64,000 nucleotides of DNA from Tessaracoccus palaemonis (lineage in GTDB: Bacteria; Actinomycetota; Actinomycetes; Propionibacteriales; Propionibacteriaceae). The DNA is taken from contig NZ_CP079216.1 of NCBI RefSeq assembly GCF_019316905.1, positions 2,542,001-2,606,000 of the forward strand, in the 5' to 3' direction. Below, piece after piece: positions 45,536 to 56,298 of this stretch. The notes below the pieces were generated by a model. It was not told the origin of the DNA, did not search any database, and saw only the letters and a program-made list of their open reading frames with translations. A program made the position numbers and the translations under genes. Positions within the stretch are counted from its first letter, which is position 1; each line of letters begins with the position of its first letter.

Positions 45536-46375
45536 CTACCCCACGGCGTCGGGGCGCGCCGGTCCCGCAGCAGCGTCCCACTGACGCTCGCGAAGCAGCC
45601 GTCGCGCCACCGAGATGGCGTCAGCCTGACCGGTCACGTCATGCGTGCGGACTGCCCACACGTCATGCAGTCCACACCAGAAGGACAGGGCCGCGGTGGC
45701 GCCGTCGCGGCCGATGGGCTCGCGCCCGCCCAGCAGCTCGCCGAGGAAGGCCTTGCGGGAGGCTCCGACCAGGACGCGGTGACCGAGCCCCATGAAGCTG
45801 TCGAGGTGCCGGAGCAGCGTCCAGTTGTGGTCCCACGTCTTGGCGAACCCGAGTCCGGGATCCAGGATGATCCGCTCCCCTGGCACGCCGGCGGCAAGCG
45901 CCGCGTCGCGCTGCGCGAGCAGCTCCGCGGTCACGTCCGCGACGACATCGTCGTAGCGGGCCGCCTGGCTCATGACCGACGAGTGGCCGCGCCAGTGCAT
46001 CAGCACGTAGTCGACGCCCGTGGCTGCGACCACGTCGAACATGGCGGGGTCCGCGAGCCCACCGGAGACGTCGTTGACGATGCGGGCGCCCGCGTCGATC
46101 GCGGCGGCGGCCACCGATGCGCGCATGGTGTCGACCGACACCACGACGCCGTCGGCCGCCAGCTGAGCGACGATCGGGACGACCCTGTCGAGTTCCTCGG
46201 CCGCGGACACCCGGGCCGCTCCGGGCCTGGTCGACTCGCCGCCGATGTCGACGATGCTGGCGCCGTCGCCGAGCATCGCGCGGGCATGGTCGACCGCGAC
46301 GTGGGCGTCGAGGAAGGCCCCGCCGTCGGAGAACGAGTCGGGCGTCACGTTGAGGATTCCCATGACGAGAGTCAC
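45536..46375 (-). CDS. folP: dihydropteroate synthase
   Basis: A 279-residue TIM-barrel enzyme joining pterin and p-aminobenzoate. Signatures: LVMGILNVTPDSFSDGG at residues 3-19, VDIGGESTRPGA, ILDPGLGFAKTWDHN, and SRKAFLG-type ASRKAFLGELLG. It sits between folE and folB, and its TAG is in the same frame as folB. The ATG at 46375 follows the folE stop by 7 bases. Confidence 0.96.
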   Translation of the reverse strand: MTLVMGILNVTPDSFSDGGAFLDAHVAVDHARAMLGDGASIVDIGGESTRPGAARVSAAEELDRVVPIVAQLAADGVVVSVDTMRASVAAAAIDAGARIVNDVSGGLADPAMFDVVAATGVDYVLMHWRGHSSVMSQAARYDDVVADVTAELLAQRDAALAAGVPGERIILDPGLGFAKTWDHNWTLLRHLDSFMGLGHRVLVGASRKAFLGELLGGREPIGRDGATAALSFWCGLHDVWAVRTHDVTGQADAISVARRLLRERQWDAAAGPARPDAVG

Positions 46376-46382
46376 CGTCGCG

Positions 46383-46948
46383 TCACCTCCCGAGGATCAG
46401 GCTCATGGCCTCCGCGCGCGTCGCGGGATCTCGCAGCTGCCCGCGGACGGCGGACGTGACGGTGCGGCTGCCGGGCTTACGCACCCCGCGCATCGTCATG
46501 CAGGTGTGCTCCGCCTCGACCACCACGATGACCCCTCGGGCGTCGAGGTGCTCGACGAGGGCCTCGGCGATCTGCGTGGTGAGCCGCTCCTGCACCTGCA
46601 GGCGGCGGGCATACAGCTCGACGAGCCGCGCAATCTTCGACAGGCCTGTGACCCGACCGTCCACGGACGGGATGTAGCCGACGTGCGCCACCCCGGTGAA
46701 GGGCAGCAGGTGGTGCTCACACATCGACACCAGCTCGATGTCCTTGACGAGCACCATCTCGTCGTGCGAGATGTCGAACGTGGTCCCCAGGATGTCCGCG
46801 GCTTCCGTCTCGTAGCCGGCGATCAGCTCGCTCCAGGCCCGCGCGACGCGGTCCGGAGTGTCCTGCAGCCCGTCGCGGTCGGGGTCCTCCCCCACCGCAG
46901 CGAGCAGCTCGCGGACGGCCGCGGCGGCCCGCTCCCTGTCGACCGCCA

Positions 46949-46949
<1 letters not shown>
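46383..46949 (-). CDS. folE: GTP cyclohydrolase I
   Basis: A 188-residue enzyme making dihydroneopterin triphosphate from GTP, first step of folate synthesis. Zinc ligands lie in [12 protein letters not shown] and in [15 protein letters not shown]; also [35 protein letters not shown]. It starts at 46949, sharing one base with the ftsH stop. Confidence 0.97.
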
Positions 46950-48988
<2,039 letters not shown>

Positions 48989-49051
48989 TGGTTTGCCGAT
49001 CTAGTTGACGCGCACGCGCGGTGCATCGAAACGATACCAGCGCAAACAACA

Positions 49052-49080
49052 CGCCCCGCAGGCATGCAGTCTGCGGGGCG
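49052..49080 (-). terminator. hairpin after hpt
   Basis: CGCCCCGCAG and CTGCGGGGCG form a 10-bp stem around a 9-base loop, between the hpt stop and ftsH in the minus direction. Confidence 0.75.
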
Positions 49081-49092
49081 GCGATTCAGCGG

Positions 49093-49644
49093 TCAGCTGT
49101 AAACGTGCTTGGCGAGGGTGCCGACGTCGCGCAGGTTGCGGTATCGGCCGGCGAAGTCGAGGCCGTAACCGACGACGAACTCGTTGGGGATGTCGAAGCC
49201 GATGTACTTGACGGGCACCTCCATCTGGGCGGCGTCGGGCTTGCGGAACATCGTCATGATCTCGAGGCTCGCGGGTCCGCGCGACGCCAGGTTCTTCATG
49301 AGGTAGCTCAGCGTCAGGCCGGTGTCGATGATGTCCTCGACCACGATGACGTCGCGGCCCTTCAGTTCGGCGTTGAGGTCCTTGAGGATCCTCACCACTC
49401 CGCTGGACTGCGTGCCCGCCCCGTAGGACGACACCGCCATCCAGTCCATCTCGACGTGGCTGTGCATCGCCCGCTGCAGGTCGCTCATGACCATGACGGC
49501 CCCGTTGAGCACCCCGACGAGCAGCACCTCCCGGCCCGCGTAGTCATTGTCGATCTGCGCTGCGACCTCCGCGATCCGGGCCTGGATCTGGTCGGAGGTG
49601 AAGAGCACACGCTCGAGGTCCTGTGACACATCTGCGGCATCCAC
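49093..49644 (-). CDS. hpt: hypoxanthine phosphoribosyltransferase
   Basis: A 183-residue purine salvage enzyme. The PRPP-binding motif VIVVEDIIDTGLTLSYL is near residue 97; LLVGVLNGAVMVMSDL holds the PPi loop, and KYIGFDIPNEFVVGYGLDFAGRYRNL is the C-terminal substrate part. It follows tilS on the same strand by 10 bases, the common tilS-hpt pairing, ahead of ftsH. Confidence 0.95.
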   Translation of the reverse strand: MDAADVSQDLERVLFTSDQIQARIAEVAAQIDNDYAGREVLLVGVLNGAVMVMSDLQRAMHSHVEMDWMAVSSYGAGTQSSGVVRILKDLNAELKGRDVIVVEDIIDTGLTLSYLMKNLASRGPASLEIMTMFRKPDAAQMEVPVKYIGFDIPNEFVVGYGLDFAGRYRNLRDVGTLAKHVYS

Positions 49645-49654
49645 GGGAGTGACC

Positions 49655-50626
49655 CTACAGCGCGGGACGGTGCGACGCAGGTCGCGGAGTGTCGCCGGGC
49701 CGACCTGCGAGACGGAGCCGCCCGCCCGTGCGTGCGACGTGCGCGCCGGGCAGCGCGACGGGCCCCTGCCCGTGCCAGTGCGTGACCAGGCGGTCCACCG
49801 CGAGCGTCGCCTGCCGGTCGGCCGCGACCCCGGCGGCCGCGAGCCAGGCGCGGAGCGCCCGCCACCGCAGGGCGTCGGGCAGCCGATGTAGTTCGGCGAC
49901 GTCCAGCGTGTCGGCCGACGTGTCGATGGCCTCGCCGGTCAGGGCATCGAGGAGGTCCGCGTCGGCGCGGGCCAGCGCGGCCGTCCGGGCCAGGGCGGGG
50001 GCGAGGTCGCGGCCGAGGTCGGCGGAGAGGTCGGCCAGCGCGCGGCGGGCGCGGACGCGGACGAACCTCTCGTCGTCGTTCATCGGGTCGTCCCACCAGT
50101 CGAGGCCCCACTCGCGGCACGCCTGCTCTGTGTCGGCGCGCCGCAGCCCGAGCAGGGGGCGGAGGAAGGGGCCGCGGGCGGGGGCCATGCCCGCCAGCGA
50201 GCGGGTTCCGGACCCGCGGAACAGTCCGAGCAGCACGCTCTCGGCCTGGTCGTCGAGCGTGTGGCCCAGCAGGACCGGCCTGCCCGGCGTGGCGAGGGCG
50301 ACGAGGCGCGCGTCGCGGGCGGCCGCCTCGAGCCCGTCGCCGCCCTCGTCGACCCGCACCGCGACGACCCGGGCGTCGACTCCTCGGGCGGCCAGCGTCT
50401 CGACGACGCGCGTCGCGACGTCGGCCGAGCCAGGCTGCAGGCCGTGGTCGACGACGAACGCCTCCGCCGTGACGCCCCGCCGGGCGGCCGCGCGGTGCGC
50501 GCCGAGCGCCAGGGCCAGCGAGTCGGCGCCCCCGGAGCAGCCGACCGTTACGTCGCCGCCGGGCAGCGCGTCGGCGACGGCCGCCGTCACCCGCAGGGCG
50601 GCGGGCCCGAGCTCACGCCTGGCCAC
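49655..50626 (-). CDS. tilS: tRNA(Ile)-lysidine synthase
   Basis: A 323-residue N-type ATP pyrophosphatase adding lysine to C34 of the minor tRNA-Ile so it reads AUA. The P-loop is GCSGGADSLALAL near residue 29, then VDHGLQPGS, GHTLDDQAESVLLGLFRGSG and WDDPMNDDERFVRVRAR. The C-terminal domain is short, as in other actinobacteria. It starts at GTG 50626 inside the end of the zincin gene (14-base overlap). Confidence 0.94.
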   Translation of the reverse strand: MARRELGPAALRVTAAVADALPGGDVTVGCSGGADSLALALGAHRAAARRGVTAEAFVVDHGLQPGSADVATRVVETLAARGVDARVVAVRVDEGGDGLEAAARDARLVALATPGRPVLLGHTLDDQAESVLLGLFRGSGTRSLAGMAPARGPFLRPLLGLRRADTEQACREWGLDWWDDPMNDDERFVRVRARRALADLSADLGRDLAPALARTAALARADADLLDALTGEAIDTSADTLDVAELHRLPDALRWRALRAWLAAAGVAADRQATLAVDRLVTHWHGQGPVALPGAHVARTGGRLRLAGRPGDTPRPASHRPAL

Positions 50627-51512
50627 GCATCCGCCTCAGCCACGCGGGCGGGTCGGCGATCTCGTCGGGCCGCGGCAGCGTCTCGGGAGCGAGGAAGGCG
50701 TCGCGCAGCGCCTTCCGGCCGCCCTTGCGCGTGACCTGCGTGCAGAACTCCAGCCCGTTGCGGTACTGGGCACCCTTGTCGAAAACGCCCGCGATCCGCG
50801 ACAGGGTGCCGGGCGTGCGGTGGAAGGCGCGGCGCAGCTGCCCGACGGTGCGGATCCGGGCGCGGCCGGCGGTGTCGGCCGTGTGGTCGGCGTGGCCCTC
50901 GAGGAAGGTCATGGTCGCGACGAGGCCGGCGACATCGTCGCCGTCCTCGGTCTCCAGCACGCAGCGGCCGAGGCCGACGAGGTGGTCGCGCAGCCAGGGC
51001 GCGGCGCGGAACTGGAGCGCGTGCGTCTGCTCGTGCAGCGACACCCAGAGCCGGAAGTCGGCTGGCACGAAGCCGTGGGCGCGCTCCAGGTTCACGATGG
51101 TCGGCGCGAGCAGGAAGAGGGTGTCGGAGCCGGTGTACGCGTCGTACTGGCCGATCAGGCGGGGGCCGGCGATCCTGAGGCCGACACCCGCGACAAGTCC
51201 TCCCCCGACGCCACGGAGGGTCCGGAGCGCGCCGGGCGCGCGGCGGCGGAGCCCGAGGTCGGACATGCCCGCGTGGGCCATGTCGCGCACGGCGGCGCCC
51301 CAGCCGGTCCAGTCGACGACCGAGATCGTGCCGGCGCCGACGGAGTCGATGCCCAGGGCCGAGGCGCTGATCTCACCGGCGCGGCGCGCGGTGACGCGCA
51401 GGCCCGCGACCAGCCGCTGCAGGTCGCGGCGGTCGAGGTCGGGCAGCTTGCCGGGCGCGAGCCGGGTGATGCGACGGGCGAGTGCCCAGTCGATCTCGGG
51501 GGCGTGCTCCAT
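50613..51512 (-). CDS. zinc-dependent metalloprotease-like protein (zincin_2)
   Basis: A 299-residue protein with the zinc motif WVSLHEQTHALQF and a downstream Glu in TFLEGHADH. SVVDWTGWGAAVRDMA and the C-terminal YRNGLEFCTQVTRKGG are typical of an actinobacterial family (Rv3626c position) sometimes annotated with F420 synthesis; its real substrate is unknown to me. The ATG at 51512 overlaps the dacB stop as TGATG. Confidence 0.85.
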   Translation of the reverse strand: MEHAPEIDWALARRITRLAPGKLPDLDRRDLQRLVAGLRVTARRAGEISASALGIDSVGAGTISVVDWTGWGAAVRDMAHAGMSDLGLRRRAPGALRTLRGVGGGLVAGVGLRIAGPRLIGQYDAYTGSDTLFLLAPTIVNLERAHGFVPADFRLWVSLHEQTHALQFRAAPWLRDHLVGLGRCVLETEDGDDVAGLVATMTFLEGHADHTADTAGRARIRTVGQLRRAFHRTPGTLSRIAGVFDKGAQYRNGLEFCTQVTRKGGRKALRDAFLAPETLPRPDEIADPPAWLRRMRGQA

Positions 51513-52939
51513 CAGCAGCCGCAGGACGCGACGACGCCCGTGGCCTGGTCGGCCCACAGCTTGGCCCACCAGCCGGCGTCGGTGCCGTTGATCATGAACG
51601 CGAAGGACACCTGGCGGCCGTCCGCGGTCAGGGTGGTGCCCGCGAGCGTCGAGACCAGCGAGAGGGTTCCGGTCTTGGCGCTCGCCACGCCGCGGGCCGG
51701 GCGGGCGAGCGCGTCGGTGAACCTGGTCGCGAGCGTCCCGGTCACGCCTGCGGTGGGCAGCCCGTCGAGGATGACGGAGAGGTGCTCGTCGGTGTCGAGG
51801 AGCTGCACGGCCCTGGCGAGCATGTTCGCCGTGATGCGGTTGCTGCGGGACAGGCCCGACGAGTCGCGAAGGACGGTCCCTTCGTCCCAGACACCGAGGT
51901 CGGTCAGTTCGGACTTGATGGCCGCGACTGCCCCCTTGAACGTCGAGTCGCGGCCGGTCTGCTTCGCCAGCTGGAGCCCGAGAATCTCGGTGAAGGAGTT
52001 GTTGGAGCGGTTCATGGCGGTCTCGACCAGGACGTGGAGGGGCAGCGACTCGACGCGTGCCACCTCGTCTCCGGTGCCGGAACGTTCCTTGACGCTGCCC
52101 GTCACCGTGATGCCCGCCTTCTCGAGCTGGGTCGCGAAGATCTTCGCGGCGTCAGCGGCGGGGGTGCGGGTCCGGGCGCCGCTGGTGCGGCCCTCGTCGA
52201 CCCACAGCGACGACAGCTGCGTCACCTGGTCGCGGTAGTTCGAGGGCCAGGTGTCGTTCCAGCCCTCCTCGTCGAAGTAGGAGTCGTCGTAGCCGAGGGT
52301 GACGCTGGACTGCCCGTCGGCCTTGAGCGCCTCGGCCGTCGCCGCGGCCAACTCCTGCGTGCTGGCGGGCTGCGGGTACGTCCCCTCGTCCGCGGGGGTG
52401 CTGAGCAGCATGGGGTCGCCGCCGCCGACGAGCACGATCTCGCCGTCGGCCGGCTGCAGGACCCGCGTGGCGAACGTCTCTGAACCGTCGAAGGCGTTCA
52501 TGACGGCCAGCGACGTCATCAGCTTGGTGTTCGACGCAGGAATCAGCGCCGTCTTCGCCTTGGTGGACGAGATCACGTCCCCTGTCTCGACGTCGACGAC
52601 CTCCCAGGCGACGGTCACCTTGGTGCCGTCGGCGGCCTTCAGATTCGACCGGTCCAGGGCCTTCAGCTGTGCGGTGAGCGTGTCGGAGTCAGGGACCTTC
52701 CCGTCGGTGGGGATCTCCGCGGCCTGCGCGAGCCCGGTGCCTGCCGTGGCGGGCGCCTCACTCTCCTCGACCTGAGGGGCGAAGATGGAGACGTCGACGG
52801 TGTCCGGCGCCCCCTCGCGCGTCAGTCCGGCGGCGGTCAGCAACGGCGCGTGGAACACGGCGACGAGAAAACCGCCGAGCAGAAGGAGGCAACTCAATAC
52901 GCCGACGACGACCCATTCAGCCACTCGTCTCTTCGGCAT
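51512..52939 (-). CDS. dacB: D-alanyl-D-alanine carboxypeptidase/endopeptidase (PBP4, DacB type)
   Basis: A 475-residue class C penicillin-binding protein with an N-terminal membrane anchor at about 8-30. The active-site motifs appear in order: PASNTKLM (SxxK), NRSNNSFTE (SxN) and SAKTGTL (KTG), with a large insert between the first two as in DacB. It trims peptidoglycan outside the membrane. The ATG at 52939 follows GGAGGAG by 3 bases. Confidence 0.94.
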   Translation of the reverse strand: MPKRRVAEWVVVGVLSCLLLLGGFLVAVFHAPLLTAAGLTREGAPDTVDVSIFAPQVEESEAPATAGTGLAQAAEIPTDGKVPDSDTLTAQLKALDRSNLKAADGTKVTVAWEVVDVETGDVISSTKAKTALIPASNTKLMTSLAVMNAFDGSETFATRVLQPADGEIVLVGGGDPMLLSTPADEGTYPQPASTQELAAATAEALKADGQSSVTLGYDDSYFDEEGWNDTWPSNYRDQVTQLSSLWVDEGRTSGARTRTPAADAAKIFATQLEKAGITVTGSVKERSGTGDEVARVESLPLHVLVETAMNRSNNSFTEILGLQLAKQTGRDSTFKGAVAAIKSELTDLGVWDEGTVLRDSSGLSRSNRITANMLARAVQLLDTDEHLSVILDGLPTAGVTGTLATRFTDALARPARGVASAKTGTLSLVSTLAGTTLTADGRQVSFAFMINGTDAGWWAKLWADQATGVVASCGC

Positions 52940-53003
52940 CGGCTCCTCCAAAGCGCTATTCTGCAGGCAGCAGACGGCCCCGGCGGGGCGGTTCCCCAAT
53001 CAT

Positions 53004-53008
53004 AGGAG
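53004..53008 (+). promoter_or_regulatory. ribosome binding site deciding the ppa start
   Basis: AGGAG lies 8 bases before GTG 53017 and overlaps the alternative GTG at 53008, so 53017 is the better start. Confidence 0.6.
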
Positions 53009-53016
53009 TGCGCCAA

Positions 53017-53580
53017 GTGAGCGAAGACGCCCCGGCCGGCTTCAGGCCCATCGATCCCGGTCGACGGATCCTTTTCGACGTGACGGTGGAGATCCCCAAG
53101 GGGACCAAGAACAAGTACGAGATGGACCACAACACCGGCCGCATCCGACTGGACCGGACGCTGTTCACCTCCACGCAGTACCCGTATGACTACGGCTTCG
53201 TCGAGGGCACCCTCGGCCAGGACGGCGACCCGCTCGACGCGATGATCATCGGCAACGACCCGACGTTCCCCGGCTGCCTCGTCGAGTGCTACGCCGTCGC
53301 CATGTTCCGCATGACCGACGAGATGGGCGGCGACGACAAGGTGCTGTGCGTCGCGACGGCAGACACGCGCCGCGGCAACATCACCGACCTGTCGTCGGTG
53401 CCGGAGCACATGCTGCTCGAGATCGAGCACTTCTTCTCCGTCTACAAGGACCTCGAGCCCGGCAAGTCCGTCGAGGGCGCGACCTGGACCGGACGCGAGG
53501 AGGCGGAGGCCGAGGTCGCGGAGTCGTTCGAGCGCGCCAAGGGCACGCCCTACGAGCACCACCACGTGAACCTGGCCTGA
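53017..53580 (+). CDS. ppa: inorganic pyrophosphatase (soluble family I)
   Basis: A 187-residue enzyme hydrolysing pyrophosphate. Active-site segments: [48 protein letters not shown] with the metal-binding Asps, and [13 protein letters not shown]. Divergent to dacB, as in mycobacteria. Followed by a clear terminator. Confidence 0.97.
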   Translation: MSEDAPAGFRPIDPGRRILFDVTVEIPKGTKNKYEMDHNTGRIRLDRTLFTSTQYPYDYGFVEGTLGQDGDPLDAMIIGNDPTFPGCLVECYAVAMFRMTDEMGGDDKVLCVATADTRRGNITDLSSVPEHMLLEIEHFFSVYKDLEPGKSVEGATWTGREEAEAEVAESFERAKGTPYEHHHVNLA

Positions 53581-53595
53581 CCGCCTGACGTCATC

Positions 53596-53627
53596 ACCGC
53601 CCGCGCCACCTCAGGCGCGGGCGGTTT
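53596..53627 (+). terminator. terminator after ppa
   Basis: ACCGCCCGCGCC and GGCGCGGGCGGT form a 12-bp stem with a 6-base loop, followed by TT, 16 bases after the ppa stop. Confidence 0.85.
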
Positions 53628-53691
53628 CGTCTGCCCGGGCACCGTGGCCGAGGATGTCGAAGGACGCCCAGGACCCAGTCGACCAACGCGG

Positions 53692-53872
53692 TACCAGCCC
53701 CTGCCAGGCAGCCGGCGACCGCCGGCTGCGGCAGCCGACAGAAGTCAGCACCAGCTAGCCCGCCGCGCCCCTCGGCAGCGGGCCCGACGAGCCGCTGACC
53801 TACCACGAGGCCGTCGAGAAGGTGGTGAACCCGCCGCAAAATCCTGTCCCGTGGATGCCCAACGGTGCCGAT
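53692..53872 (-). pseudogene. decayed copy of the crcB 3' half
   Basis: About 180 bases that align with the last third of the intact crcB next to it. It encodes APLGIHGTGFCGGFTTFSTASW, then a stop where the intact gene has CAG for Gln (CAG to TAG). After this, similarity goes on as DNA with small gaps through the equivalents of VGRRSRR and YLVLTVGG. The 5' two thirds are absent. It looks like a partial tandem duplication that then decayed. The stretch 53628-53888 holds nothing else. Confidence 0.8.
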
Positions 53873-53888
53873 CTAGGTGCCAACAGGC

Positions 53889-54251
53889 TCAACCGGCCAG
53901 CGCCAGCCCCAGCCAGGCGGCTGCAAGACACCCGCCGACCGTCAGCACCAGATAGGCGGCCGCTATCCGTCGGCTGCGACGCCCGACGAGCCGCGCGACC
54001 TGCCACGACGCAGTCGAGAAGGTGGTGAAGCCACCGCAGAATCCCGTCCCGAGGATGCCCAGCGGTGCCCCCGTCAGCGTGCCGGTGGCGACGCCGAGCA
54101 CGAAGGAGCCGGTCACGTTGATGGCCAGCGTCGCGACCCAGGGCAGCGTCGCGAAGAGCGCCTCGCTGCGGGCGCGGAGCGCGGTGTCGACCAGCGAACG
54201 GGCCACGGCCCCCAGCCCTCCGGCAAGGCATGTCAGCAGGAGAATCAGCAT
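53889..54251 (-). CDS. crcB: fluoride channel subunit CrcB (Fluc), copy 1
   Basis: A 120-residue four-helix membrane protein of the Fluc fluoride exporters. It has GGLGAVARSLVDTAL, the conserved Asn in ATLAINVTGSFVLG and the GTGFCGGFTTFSTASW motif with the phenylalanine/threonine track. Paired with a second subunit upstream, it would form a heterodimer. Its ATG overlaps the end of a 48-codon frame (7 bases). A decayed copy lies just downstream. Confidence 0.93.
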   Translation of the reverse strand: MLILLLTCLAGGLGAVARSLVDTALRARSEALFATLPWVATLAINVTGSFVLGVATGTLTGAPLGILGTGFCGGFTTFSTASWQVARLVGRRSRRIAAAYLVLTVGGCLAAAWLGLALAG

Positions 54252-54391
54252 TTCGACACCCTGCCCGCCGCTGCGCGTGCCGTCAGCAACAATCCCTTGT
54301 CAGGAGCTTCGCCCGACTTCAACGCGTCCCCGACGCGAGCACCCTCGGGCGACATCAGCGTGACCATCCCATGCTGAGCCGCGCGCGCCAT
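54245..54391 (-). CDS. candidate 48-residue protein between the two crcB genes
   Basis: A small frame that fits exactly between the two fluoride channel genes. Its ATG (54391) overlaps the stop of the upstream crcB as TGATG, and its TGA overlaps the next crcB start by 7 bases. The peptide opens MARAAQHGMVTLMSPEGARV and ends GRVSKC. About three quarters of third positions are G or C, compatible with coding here. No domain or membrane helix is recognised. It may be a real small gene that carries ribosomes to crcB copy 1, or just a coupling frame. Confidence 0.45.
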   Translation of the reverse strand: MARAAQHGMVTLMSPEGARVGDALKSGEAPDKGLLLTARAAAGRVSKC

Positions 54392-54756
54392 CACCGTGAC
54401 CCCCGCATCATGAGTCGCCACGTCGAAAGGTGCGCGAGACCCGCGACGGACACCCCCGCAAGCGCCTCGGCCGCGACCATCAGGACGCCCGAGGGGTGGG
54501 TGGCGCCCTGCACGGCGAGCGACGACCAGGACGTGAACGCGCCGATTCCACCAACCACGAGGAACATGCGCCATGCCTCGTGCCGATGCCCGAGCAGGGC
54601 CGACACCACACCCAGCAGAAGACAGCCGAGGAGGTTGACCGCCGCGAGGGCGACGACCTGTTCACCGACCAGGTGCAGGATCCCCATCCGCACGGCGGTC
54701 CCGAGGCAGCCGCCGGCGAAGACTGCGCCGATCGTGGGGAGGCGGGATCTGTTCAC
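54391..54756 (-). CDS. crcB: fluoride channel subunit CrcB (Fluc), copy 2
   Basis: A 121-residue four-helix protein: PTIGAVFAGGCLGTAVRMGIL, ALAAVNLLGCLLLGVVSALLG, LVVGGIGAFTSWSSLAVQG and MVAAEALAGVSVAGLAHLSTW. The conserved Asn is kept but the TTFST track reads AFTSWSS, typical of the asymmetric partner in heterodimeric pairs. GTG 54756 was chosen because it gives the family length; an in-frame ATG at 54819 would lie in the end of the IS element. The insertion 60 bases upstream may have altered its promoter. Confidence 0.87.
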   Translation of the reverse strand: MNRSRLPTIGAVFAGGCLGTAVRMGILHLVGEQVVALAAVNLLGCLLLGVVSALLGHRHEAWRMFLVVGGIGAFTSWSSLAVQGATHPSGVLMVAAEALAGVSVAGLAHLSTWRLMMRGSR

Positions 54757-54818
54757 CGTCCCAGCACACCACACCCGGCCGCTTCTGAAAATCGGGCAGT
54801 GCCCGCTTCTCCCTGTCA

Positions 54819-56298
54819 TGTCTCAGTGCTTCGTAGACGGTTGTGTCTCAGTGGCTTGTTGACGGTTATGTCTCACGGTGACTGGTGGGGTTCTGGGGCT
54901 GATTGTGAGCAGTCGGGTGGTGCCGGTGGTGACTGGGCCGGGGTGTGGTGTCGTGCCGATCAGGACGCCGTTGATGTCGAAGATCTCGATGGTGGTGGCG
55001 TTGAACATGATGTGGAGTGTTTCGCCGATGTGGCGTGCACCGACGTAGATCTTCGCGTTGCAGATGTGGATGCGGCCGTTCCGGGAGACCAGGCGGTCGG
55101 CCCAGCGGGCGTCGTTGGCGTCGGTGACGGGGCGTTCACCCTTCAGACGGCGGGTGATGCCGGACTTCACGGTTCGTCGGCCTGTCGCAGGGGTGGCTGG
55201 CGGGGGTGGTGTCGGTGGGCCGGGAAGGGCTTTCGGGCGGGACTGGTAGGCGTCAGCGGGAGTCTGGTCGGGGTCCAGTGCCTGGTGGGCCCGCTGGGTG
55301 TTGTAGTACTGGGCGAACTGGTCGGCGAGTTCTGCGAGTCGGTCCTGGGTGCGGATCGGGCGGTGCGCGTCGAGGAAGGTGTGGAACGTCTGGTGCAGGC
55401 GTTCGCTCTTGCCCTGGGTGGTGGGTTTGCCGGGTCGGCCGGTGATCGGCTCGACGCCCTGGCGTCGGAGGAAACCCTCGAGCTGGGAGGTCCTGCCGCG
55501 GCGGGACTGGTTGAACGCGGTCCCGTTGTCGGTCAGGAATCGGGCCGGGGCGCCGTGGTGACCGATCGCCGCGGCGACGACGGTGATCGCTGCCTGGCTG
55601 GTCTCGGACAAGGCGACGTGTGAAGCGAGGATGAATCGGGAGTGGTCGTCCTCGACCTGGAGTACGCATCGTCTCGACCCGGCCTCGTCGTCGAGAACGA
55701 TCTCGACTCCGTCGAGTTGCCAGCAGCCGTTCGGGTCCGGGTAACGGAACCGGCGATACGACGCCCGGGGACGTTTCGCTGGCTCCGGACGCACCACCCC
55801 ATGGCGGGTGAAGATCCTGGCCAGGGTGGCCCTGGACGGCGGGTCGATCCCCTGACGCCGCATCGCGGCCGCCACGGACAGTGGGCCGTGGTCCCAGCCT
55901 TCCCGCTTCAGCTGGGCGCGGACCTGCAACGCGATCGTCTCGATCTCGTCGCTGGTGCGTCGCGCCACGGACCTGGCGATCGGCTGCCGAGGAGCCACTG
56001 CTGCGAGTTTGCCCTCGTCGGCGGCCCGGGACCGGACCTTATAGAACTCCGCGCGAGAGATGCCGTGCTCCCGGCAGAACCTGGTGACCTCGCCCCTACG
56101 AGGACTGTCAGGGAAGTTGATGATCCGTTGACGAACACGAGCGTCGATACGAGCAGCCATGGCCCGACCCTCACCGCGGGCACCCGCAACTGTCCACGAA
56201 ACCGTGAGACAGAACCGTCAACACCAACTGTCCACGAAGGTCGAGACACATCTGTCAACGAAGCTGTGAGACACAACCGTCCACGAAGGTATGAGACT
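54819..56298 (-). mobile_element. IS481-like insertion sequence with 25-bp iterated ends
   Basis: A 1.48-kb element. The left end has TGTCTCA-starting units at 54819, 54844 and 54869, exactly 25 bases apart (consensus TGTCTCANNGCTTCGTTGAC then GGTTG). The right end carries the same units inverted, ending at 56298, 56273 and 56248, also 25 apart, with further decayed ones to 56190. These look like arrays of transposase-binding sites. Target duplication is not clear. Both flanks carry GCCCGCTTCTCCC, part of a local repeat. Confidence 0.85.
54823..56160 (-). CDS. IS481-family DDE transposase
   Basis: A 445-residue integrase-type transposase. An N-terminal helix-turn-helix (EVTRFCREHGISRAEFYKVRSRA) is followed by the DDE core: WQLDGVEIVLDDE, RFLTDNGTAFNQSRRGR and GKPTTQGKSERLHQTFHTFL, then NTQRAHQALDPDQTPADAY. 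A C-terminal beta-rich part (IHICNAKIYVGARHIGE) is extra to the core. The last 20 residues are encoded by the terminal 25-bp repeats themselves. Intact, so possibly active. Confidence 0.93.
   Translation of the reverse strand: MAARIDARVRQRIINFPDSPRRGEVTRFCREHGISRAEFYKVRSRAADEGKLAAVAPRQPIARSVARRTSDEIETIALQVRAQLKREGWDHGPLSVAAAMRRQGIDPPSRATLARIFTRHGVVRPEPAKRPRASYRRFRYPDPNGCWQLDGVEIVLDDEAGSRRCVLQVEDDHSRFILASHVALSETSQAAITVVAAAIGHHGAPARFLTDNGTAFNQSRRGRTSQLEGFLRRQGVEPITGRPGKPTTQGKSERLHQTFHTFLDAHRPIRTQDRLAELADQFAQYYNTQRAHQALDPDQTPADAYQSRPKALPGPPTPPPPATPATGRRTVKSGITRRLKGERPVTDANDARWADRLVSRNGRIHICNAKIYVGARHIGETLHIMFNATTIEIFDINGVLIGTTPHPGPVTTGTTRLLTISPRTPPVTVRHNRQQATETQPSTKH

Noticed and set aside
53800..54231. 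A 143-codon minus-strand frame ending in a CrcB-like GTGFCGGFTTFSTASW
   Set aside because: Only its tail, in the decayed copy, is CrcB-like; the front part is the wrong frame of the intact crcB, so it is recorded as a pseudogene fragment.
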